This document shows, one piece after another, positions 55,570 to 64,000 of a stretch of DNA of 64,000 nt. Positions within the stretch are counted from its first letter, which is position 1; the number at the start of each line of letters is the position of its first letter. A program made the translations under genes and the position numbers. This DNA is from Brachionus plicatilis (Eukaryota > Rotifera > Eurotatoria > Ploima > Brachionidae): contig QEOQ01000602.1 of the NCBI GenBank assembly GCA_010279815.1, forward strand, positions 77,398-141,397, read 5' to 3'. The notes beneath the pieces were generated by a model that saw only the letters and a program-made list of their open reading frames with translations, made no database searches and was not told the DNA's origin.

Positions 55570-56416
55570 AATTTTATGTAGCATTTTTCTGGCTACATTT
55601 GGGAAATACCGTCAGTGCTTGATTAAGAAAGACAAAAAATTTTAAAAAGAGTTCAAAAAAGAGCTATAAAGCTTGTTCAAAACATTAATTGTTTATCATG
55701 TGAAAAGAGGTTCGAAATTTTGAGATTGACTGCATTGGACAATAGAAAAGAAGTAGAGGTGATCTGATTGAGTTTTTTTAATATCTAATGGAATAAATCT
55801 GATGGTATGGCACTTTCTTATCAGAGCTACAAATTCATTATTGATAGGTGATCCATCTAGTCATAAAGCAAATTAAAGAAAAAATTGATTTTTTTTTATC
55901 AAACAGAATTGATAATGATGGAATCAACTCCCACATGATGTTCTCATAACGAAGTAAACAAATGAATTTAAAAAGAAATTTGACAATTTTTAGAAATCAA
56001 AAACAAAAAAAAACAGTAGCGGCTTCTATAATGAATCCCTAATGAGTTCGCTGACCGATAAATGGTCTTAACATACTCTTATTATTATTAACCAAATTTC
56101 TAATTATTTAGACGTATGTATGGGTTTCCATCGCTGTTGTAATGTGGTTCTAGACTCCTTAGTCGATTTGATGGTGGTTCTCCTTGCAAAGTTGAAGAAA
56201 GAGGCAAAAAATATAAAATGAATAATAATTATTGAAATTAAAAAAGGAGAAAAAAAAACAAACGAAATTAACATTTAAATTAAATATTTTATTTAAAATT
56301 TTTATTTAAATTTTTTAGAAAACACTTAAACTTTGTCTTATTTATTACATTTTATTTTTTAAATTTTTATTAACATCGCCTTTAAGGCGTTCATTGAAAT
56401 AAATAAATAAATAAAA
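55570..56416 (+). pseudogene. Non-LTR retrotransposon (LINE) relic: reverse-transcriptase C-terminus and 3' tail
   Basis: Reading across frames: GNTVSAWLRKTKN, then ILKRVQKRAIKLVQNINCLS and CEKRFEILRLTALDNRKEVE, then RGDLIEFF, then FFLSNRIDND and FKKKFDNF. This is the usual order at the end of CR1/jockey-type ORF2 proteins (E-x-V-Q-R-R-A-T-K-L-V, then L-x-x-L-x-x-R-R-x-R-G-D-L-I, then F-F-S-N-R). Frames change several times and stops are present, so it is dead. The 3' end may be the TTAAGGCGTTCATTGAAATA plus AATAAATAAATAAA tail at 56381-56416, which resembles 31939-31978. Confidence 0.7.
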
Positions 56417-57057
56417 TATTTCTTTGAAAAAATATTAAAGAAAATGAGGTAAATTTATGTTTTTATACTTTGGTAAATTTTCTCAAATTTACCTCGTCTT
56501 ATTTTGTAAATAAAATAAAAATATTTAAAAAATGCACAATTTTTATTCTTACAAAAATAAATAATTAAAATTAGAATCTAGCTTTTATATATTTATTTAG
56601 AAAATAATGCTTTGAATAAATTTTGGTTAATTTTTTTACATAAAAAAAAGTGATCTGAATCAAATTATTTTGACACTGTAAAATTGTGAGCCGATTTTAC
56701 ACCAATCTAATCTAATGCTTATTTTAATACTTAAAATTTAAAACAAATAAACTGTAATTTATTAGATGTTATATCAACAACTGTTTGTGTGCTAAATACT
56801 TATTCGATCTTAACAAATAAGAGGCTAATAATTCTTAGAAATGGCAGTGTATGACAAATTTGGTTCTATTAAAAAAACTACTCTATTGCATAATTCAAAT
56901 TACCTCAATATCTATGACTACGAGCTGAAAATTTAATAAAAAAGTTAAAATTAAAATTTATTACTAATTACTTAGCAACTAGAAAAAAATCCAAACTCCT
57001 TAAATAATAACGAGAATTTAACAAAAATCGTTTAATTTTCGTGATATATATTCAGCC

Positions 57058-60000
57058 ATGGCAAATAAACTGGTCAACAGTTTGAACATATTTCTGGGCA
57101 TCAGGGAACCAAACGTGACCTTTTGTCTGGACATATCAGGCAGCATGTACAACTCATTGAACACTGTCAAAGAACAACTCATTCAATATCTGTTGGAACA
57201 ATCAGTATTGGCCAAACTCAATCTAAATCGTTTGTTTAACTTGACTGCGTTCAGCACCGAAGTGTATCCATGGGCGTCAAGCATGGTCCTATGGAACACT
57301 TCGACAGTGAACTCGGCCATCAATTGGATAAAGGATTTGGAGACACAAACAGGAACAAACACTCTAGATGCCTTGATAACCGCGTTTAAAGACGAAATGA
57401 ACCACGCAGTGGTGCTCGTTACCGACGACATACCAGACCAGGAGCCTTATCAAGTATTGAACCAAATATCCTACCATGCCAGAGGAAGACCAGTCCATTG
57501 CATATACATCACAAATGGTCGTGATGAGGATCGCTCAGCCATCGAATTCTTACAAAATCTGTCCACAATTACCAGAGGATTTTTCAAAATTGTCAACATT
57601 GGTCGATTTGGAGTGGAAAAAATAACTCCAATCAACCAGGACCTGTCCACCCATGTACAGTTAACTAATTTGGCCTTAAACGCTGCCGGATATTCAACAC
57701 TAGGACCAGTTGTTTCTCGATCTGTCACTAATTTATATCCACCTGCTCCCCTGGTCAGCTCATTTGCCTATCCGAACTGGCTGAATAAGCCCGATGTCTA
57801 CACTTATCCGTCTTTTGTTACATTTCCAAAAGTGGTTCTGACTCAAGATGGAAGAATTCCGGACAAATCTGTGGCCTGGAGTAGATTTAGACCGGTCAAA
57901 GTTTTGTACGATGGAACAGTTTGTGGTCTCACGGCCCTGAACAATTTTCCGATCGCCAAAGACATCGCTTATACCCCCGATGCTGGCAGTCTATTAACAA
58001 ACAAGGCCGTATTGGCCAGATCCAATCTAGATGGATACTACCACAAAGGAAAAATATACAATCAGGTAAAAACTTTTATTTAAAAATTAAATCTTATTGA
58101 ATTCAATATTTAAAAAATATGATTTTATGTGCCTGAAGCCTTTTTACTTAATTAGGTGGAAGTCAAAAGGCCTCAGGTTTTAACACTAAAATAATTTAAC
58201 TCAGATTTAATTCTAAATTTAATTTAATGCTTTTGGTTAATAGTTAATTGTTCTGAGCTTTTTGTTTAGAGTTTGTCTGATTGAAAATTGTAAAGATGGC
58301 AACAAAATTTATTTCATTTTTAAATCTTAAAATTAAAGGGAAGCAAAACAATGAAATTTTCTGAGAAAAAAAATTGAAAACTTTAGAGAAAATTTATTGA
58401 AAAAATTTTAGCGAGTAAACTTTCTTTTTATTTAACTTTTTTAGTGTCATAAATGTCAATTAATTTATTTAAAAATAAATATAGCATTTTTGTGATTTTC
58501 GAATAATTTTTACTCGATTATCTCTTTTAATTTTTATATTTGAAATGTTTACATTAATTCCTCAATTAAATTACCAATTATCGAACTTAATCAATTGTAT
58601 TAAGATCCATAATGTTTTATCAAAAAATCTATAATTGGACACTACAATCTAAATTTTCAAAAAAAATTATTTCTCTAATATTTTTTTTTAGAATATTTCC
58701 ACAAAAAGATTGTCTTTTATTCTATAAGAATTAAATTTAAAAAATGATCAATTGTTAGTTGAAATGGTTCTTAAACTAAATATTTATTAGGTCTCGGTAA
58801 ATATTTGGGCAAAAATTTTCTTTGTTTAGTTTACAATTTTGTTCAAATATTAAAATAATTGAAATATATTCAAATAAATTTGAACTTGTTTTTTAAAAAT
58901 TTAAAATTTTTGTAATTTCAATAAGAAAAATACGCTTCTTATAATCTTTTAGTAAGATTATCTATTTTGAGATTTTTAAAAAGATATTTTCAATCTTGAA
59001 TTTATTCAAGGATTTACAATCTAACTTACCAATTTTCTCTCTTAAAGATATTTTAGTTTTCGAAACCTCTTAATCTCTTGAATGCAAGCGTGCATCGTTC
59101 TTATTTCTTTTTCTAAATTGAGTTGAATCGAATTTCTTTTTCTTGACCTAAGTCTTCATAAATTTTGAGGATTTTTTGAAACTTTTCTGCATTACCAACA
59201 TAAATGTACTAAAGTTAATTAAGTTATTTATATTTTATATTTTCGAAATCAATTTTTCAATTACATCAAAAATGTTTTTGTTTATATTGTTTAACAAAGA
59301 CATTTCAGGTCTTATTAATTCATTGATTTTTAGATCACAAATTTTTCACTCAAAAATGATTTAATAAATTGATTCACCTCAACAACAGTGAACGTTCAGT
59401 TCATATGAATTATTTTATTATAGAGTTTTTTTGATAGAATTTTTTTAAAGGGATAAAATATAGAAAACAATTCAAAAAGAATTATCTTTTTTTTTAGAAT
59501 AATAATTTTTCTAATTTTTCATTGAGAATAAATTGAAAAAATATTAAAAATTTTCCTTTAATCTACAAAAAATGAAAATTTTAGTTGAAAAAAATGTATT
59601 TCAAGAGTTAATAAAACATAAATGCATTTAAATTTTGTTTTAAAAATAATTTTAAATTTATTTAATGGCTTAGTTTTTTGGTAGCAGCTAATTATATTTT
59701 ATAGTATCTAATTTTTAGTAGATAAAAATACTGTAGAAAATTATTTTTCTTAGTAGCAAAATAAATTGATTAGCAGATAATTTTATTTTTCAGTATATAA
59801 ATGTTGTCAATTAAAAGATAACATTTAATTTAATTACAAGAAAATTTTTGAAATAAAGAATAAAATGACATTCACACCTGTTCCTCAAAGAATAACTGAT
59901 AAAGTAGCATGACAAGTGGATTTCTGGTAATTTTACGTTAATTTACGTAAAAATTAGTAAAAATGAAAAGGCCAAAAAAAGCTCAATTTTTGAATTTTTT

Positions 60001-62897
60001 ATTATTTTCTTATAAATTTTGAAAAAATTAGTTCCTATTTATATGTTTATATTTTACCAAAAGTTTATTTTTTTTATTATTATTTACTAATTTTTACGTA
60101 AATTTAGGTAAAAATGGAAAATAATAAAAAATTCAAAAAATTGAGCTTTTTTTGGCCTTTTTATTTTTACTAATTTTTACGTAAAATTACCAGAAATCCA
60201 CTTGTCAAATCGGAACTGTATCATTGAAATTGGTTATTTTTTTTTCATATGATTTAATTAGCTGCTACCAAAAAATAAATATATGCTTATAAAAATAAAT
60301 ATCTTTTTTCATAAATAATTTATCTTTTTTCATAATTAAAATTAGATACGAAAGAATATAATTAGCTGCTACCAAAAAATATGTTCTTTATTTAATCTTT
60401 AAATTTTTCTATTAAAGTTTCTAGAATTTCTATAAAAAAAAATTCTATGAGTATATTTCTATGAAATATTTTTCTATTTTTTTTTAAATTTTATTAATTT
60501 TCTATGAATTGACACATCAATCTCTACAGCTCTTTGGAATATCAAAATTTTTTGTTTAAATTAAAGGCGAACCAAAATAGGATCAGGTGAACAAATAATT
60601 TCCAAGATTTCAAATGAACACTTTTTGAGCCATATTTTTATGATATTTTTTGAGATTTGTTCATTTAACGCAACGATATTAGTAAGGAAACTTAATTATT
60701 GATTTGAAGATCTAAATAAATTCGAATACTTAAATTAGTTTTATCTGAAATATGCCATATTTCAGTATATTTCTAATAGTTTCTAATAGCACCGTGCTAT
60801 TAGAAACTATTAGAAAAATTAATTTTTTATTATTTCGATTTTTTATTAACTAAAATTTTTGAGTTCTGGTATGGCACTATTGTTATAAAATTTAAATAAA
60901 AAGTAAAAAAAAATATTTACGATTAAAAAATCGATTTTATCGAGATTTAGAATTGGTAAAATGACTAATTAAATAGTTTTTCTTGTTTTGTTTTTTTCTT
61001 AATTCTCGATGCTAATTTATTATGCATTTGGTGCAGCACCTAGAATTAAGAAAAAAAAGTCTTAGTTTGTAATTTCGAACAATATATTAGAGTAATTCAT
61101 TTTGTAAATTTTCAAATTTTTACGTAACTTTTCTATTACAATTATACAATTTACAAATTATCAAATAATTTTTTTAGTTTTTTAAATTTTTTTCTAATTT
61201 TTGTCCAATTTATGAATTTTTAAATATTTTAAAAATTAATTCTAAACAAAAACAAAATTATTTAATTCCAAAAGAACAATTTTTCAAATTTTATTCAATA
61301 GACAGTTGTCAATATTTTTTTTAATTATTAATTATTTTGGTAATTAAAATATTCAAAAATTTTTGATAGATATTGGCTCATCGATTTATGGTCCAATTCG
61401 GCCCGAACCAACACGGCAAGTATTTAGACAGTATTTACCAAGACACAGCCATTTATGACATAATCCACTATGATGATGCATATTCCCATTCAATAAAAAC
61501 TAAAGACAAAGTACTAGCTTTGATAGATGGCAAAGAAAAGTACGCTCCAGCTGAAGTGTTGGAAGGCTATGAAAAGCGCAGCTCAAACCCCACGGACTCG
61601 GACTCGCAACTGACAGTCAGCTTTTGCAATGGAAAGACACGAACATTGCCATTTAATGAAGCTATTTGGATCCCGGACGCCATGTTTGAACGAATTAACT
61701 TCGAGTTAAATCTACCATCAGTAGCCAGAAAATACCTTGAAGAATTAAACGAAGATTATCCGCTTAAAAATTTGCCCGGGTACCCGGTAAAAGCAAACAA
61801 AACTCCTAGTCTAGACTTTGTCATCATGCCTAGGATGATTTATGATATTTGGCCTTATTTTGTACCATTTTATCCTCTCTATTCCGGACTATATCCTACC
61901 ATATCTGGATGCAGTGTAGAGACTACTTCATTTTTGTCCAATACACCGAGCACGGCACCTGTTTATTACCGATCGGTGCGATCAAATCCGGCAGTTGTAG
62001 ATGCTGAGTCGATCAATAAGAGCATCATGGGCTCACAGTTGACTCCAGACCAATTGGACGATAAGATACGCGAGCAGATTCACAAAAACAGGCATTTGCT
62101 ACGCCCAAAGAGCCCCGAAATTGAACGAAAACATAACTGCCTTTGCCAAAGACCAGTCAGTCCACCTGCCTGTCTCAAAAAGAATCATCTTAAAGAACAA
62201 TCAAATAAATACTATGAAGAATATTTAGAAAAAATAAAAAAATTGTATGATGATGTTAGAAGAGAAAGTTGTTGTGATCACCGAGCCAAATCGGTCACAT
62301 TTATGTGCCATAGTGATGATGAATGTGACCCCAAAGAAAATAAATCTGTGAATACGGAAATTTCGTTCACTAAAAATACCAAGCCAAAACGTCAAAGCCT
62401 TAGCTCCAGTAAGTGCCAAATTCCGGCGCGAAGACACTGGAAATGTTTTTTTTAAAATTATTTTATTTTGATTCAATAAAATTTTATTTTCTAAAAAAAG
62501 TTCTTTTTAAAGATGTTCCTGACCGCTTTGGTAACCCAAAGGTTAATATTGGTCTACCAGATAGACCTGGCCTAAAGCCTAAGCCAAATTTTGTTAGCAC
62601 TAGCATGGATAGCATTGGCTTTAAACGAGAAAAAGTTTTTCAGCGCGAACAGGACCGACTTGATAAAATGAACCAGCATTTTGCCAAAGAAGAACTGCGC
62701 GATCAGTATCATCGAAATTATTCAAACGAAGTGGCTCAATTTGAAAAGAGAAGAACAGAAATGGCTGAGTTAAAAAATATGGAGAGAAATTTGGCGAAAA
62801 AAGAGCTTAATCAAAATTATATACAGCAGATTGACTCAGGGTAAGTCCAAATTTTATAATAATTACAAATTATTTAAAATACAGATGGCAAAGTTGA
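57058..62897 (+). CDS. vWA-domain protein with DUF4537-like region (VWA3-like)
   Basis: Exons 57058-58065, 61370-62408, 62513-62840 and a tentative terminal exon 62885-62897; about 795 residues. The N-terminus is a vWA domain: VTFCLDISGSMYNSLNTVKE has the DxSxS MIDAS, TGTNTLDALI the Thr, and LVTDDIPDQ the Asp. A linker with Pro-rich patches leads to VLARSNLDGYYHKGKIYNQI and, after intron 1, HRFMVQFGPNQHG and KVLALIDGKEKYAPAEVLEG, which look like a DUF4537 (Tudor-like) region as in VWA3-type proteins. The third exon encodes a basic/acidic coiled coil (DRLDKMNQHFAKEELRDQYH, EKRRTEMAELKNMERNLAKK). The last exon would add W-Q-S and a stop, with AATAAA four bases on. Related proteins are poorly studied and found mainly in ciliated animals. 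The 3.3-kb first intron holds nested MITEs. Confidence 0.75.
59674..60379. mobile_element. Nested MITE pair in the vWA gene intron
   Basis: The outer inverted repeats are TTTTTTGGTAGCAGCTAATT (59674) and AATTAGCTGCTACCAAAAAA (ending about 60379), with a third partial copy at 60258-60280. Inside lies a second, independent hairpin at 59910-60207, with ends TGACAAGTGGATTTCTGGTA and its complement and TTTACG words. The inner hairpin's right flank TCAAATCGGAACTGTA resembles the Tc1/mariner-like ends at 20467. Confidence 0.75.
60771..60815. repeat. Perfect 22-bp hairpin with one-base loop
   Basis: The left arm is TTCTAATAGTTTCTAATAGC plus AC, the loop is one C, and the right arm is the exact complement. 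The arm is itself a double copy of TTCTAATAG. Confidence 0.9.
60918..61040. repeat. Dispersed repeat, copy 2 of 2
   Basis: AAAAAATCGATTTTATCGAG, then a TTCTTAATT block, then a GGTGCAGCACC word. Same block order as 47573-47673. Confidence 0.55.
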
Positions 62898-64000
62898 CCA
62901 AATAAAGAAAAAGTCAAATGCTTGTAAATCATTTATTTTAAATAATTTATCAAGTCAATACTTTGCTACCAGTCTTTTTTCAAAGACCTGGCAATGCTTT
63001 GGTCATTCTTTTAATCGATTTAAAGAAATTTAATTGAAGCTTGAAAATAGAGACTCAGTTTAAATTTTTTTTAAAAAATAGCTTTAAATCTTTATTCAAA
63101 ATCTGAAAAAGTTGTTTTGATTTTAATTATTTTTAAAAGCTGAAGTTGCTCATTAATTATTTTTATTTAGAATATTTAAATTTAAGCTTGGAAATTTAAA
63201 TTTTGAAACTAAAATTAAGAGAAAAATCTGTTCAAACTTTAGGATTACTTTCATTTATTTATCAATTTTATTTTGTCTAGATTTTTCTTAAATTTTTTTT
63301 TTAAGTAAAGTATTTAAAAGTTTAAAAGTTTAAATTCAATAATATTATATTGAATTTCAAAAATATTTTTAATATACAAGAAGGGTAAAACTTTCAATTC
63401 TTTAGATGTCTATAAACATTAATATTTTGTTTATTAAAAGTCTCATACTCGAAAATAAAAACACAATTTTTCATCATATTCAGATAGGATCAGATTTTTC
63501 ATTGTGTGGACAAAATTTAAAAGTCTCATTATTTTGAGATTGAAATTTATTTTTAAGAATTGAAATTTTTAAAATTTAACTTCATTTTTTATTAATCCTT
63601 TTTTGATGTTTTTAAGATAAACAAGATTCCTGAAAAATTTACCAAATATCAAATATTTTTAATTAAAAAATTTACTTAACAAAATATAATTATTTTGGCA
63701 AAGCTTTGAATGATGAAGTAAATTTTAAAATATTTAGTGTCTTATTAAATTTCTAATTTTCTGTAACCTTTGAAAAATTAACTCATAAAATTAAACTGAG
63801 TTATTTTCTTATTAAATCTAATTAGCTAAATTTTAAACTTATTAAGGTCTTTTTGCCCCAGTCACTTTGACATTTTAATTACCCACCTTAAAGGTTTTTT
63901 GAATTACAATTTTTCAAAATGTCATTCAAGTTATTATTTGAAAAATTTTACGGGTATAAACGATTTACATCATTTTTTTATATACACTCAAACGTGAATT
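62898..64000. other. 3' flank, AT-rich
   Basis: No coding exon or repeat recognised to the window edge. If the tentative last exon of the vWA gene is wrong, a further exon may lie here or beyond. Confidence 0.4.

Larger units (their letters stand above)
53654..57057. other. Intergenic region with repeats and a dead retrotransposon
   Basis: Holds a diverged inverted-repeat element (53925-54288), a hairpin (55087-55319) and a non-LTR retrotransposon relic (55570-56416). Nothing is recognised elsewhere. Confidence 0.5.

Noticed and set aside
57183..57728. Minus-strand ORFs of 82 and 85 codons
   Set aside because: Shadows of the vWA exon, whose MIDAS residues fix the true frame.
1..64000. tRNA and rRNA genes
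   Set aside because: No cloverleaf or rRNA-like segment was recognised by eye; a tRNAscan or Infernal run would be needed to exclude short ones.

Overview
The window is nuclear DNA from a small invertebrate animal. It is very AT-rich. Most introns are short (about 35-200 nt, GT...AG), with a few of 1-4 kb, and the genes are plainly metazoan and ciliary: Sbf/MTMR13, nephrocystin-1, heparan-sulfate 3-O-sulfotransferase, prohibitin and DHX34. Compact genes in AT-rich DNA, with many small inverted-repeat transposons, would fit a monogonont rotifer such as Brachionus. That species guess is inference, not something the sequence proves.

Layout. (1) 1-1134 (+): 3' end of an Sbf/MTMR5-13 gene (C1 end plus PH domain). 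(2) 2187-2550: a 78-bp minisatellite that may be coding on the minus strand. (3) 3284-13717: a minus-strand block of NPHP1, GCAT and POLR1F, with an intronless 3-O-sulfotransferase nested antisense in NPHP1 intron 1. (4) 15638-16570 (+): prohibitin 1. (5) 16571-21060: a transposon graveyard. (6) 21061-21744 (+): SPSB3-like SPRY/SOCS gene. (7) 23498-24688 (-): a predicted secreted protein with a cysteine-rich N-terminus and seven WD40 blades. (8) 28208-29813 (-): DDHD phospholipase. (9) 30746-31246 (-): unidentified gene. (10) 32944-33920 (+): secreted PAN/apple protein, followed by a broken N-formylglutamate-amidohydrolase-like pseudogene. (11) 35833-39795 and 50755-53653 (+): two ACSF2-like acyl-CoA synthetase paralogues on either side of the nine-exon DHX34 gene (40004-48912, -). 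(12) 57058-62897 (+): a vWA plus DUF4537-like gene.

The genes do not form one pathway. They cover housekeeping (POLR1F, PHB, GCAT, DHX34, ACSF2), cilia (NPHP1) and the secreted/extracellular side (HS3ST, PAN and PAN-WD40 proteins). All multi-exon models were joined by hand by matching splice phase and family homology, and their phases close exactly.

Mobile DNA is the main accessory content. A hAT-type element (37508-38380) has an exact 8-bp target duplication and is built from two opposed arrays of a 30-bp palindromic unit. A Mutator-like element (42836-44076) keeps a transposase C-terminus. Tc1/mariner-like elements with TA-flanked ends lie at 19338-20467 and in related copies. One mini-element carries a transposase end fused to its own inverted repeat (17602-17875). 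There are several other long hairpin elements and a decayed non-LTR retrotransposon (55570-56416). No CRISPR array, tRNA or rRNA was recognised, and no clearly new multi-gene system was found. The least familiar things are the secreted WD40 protein, the self-complementary hAT satellite and the unidentified genes.
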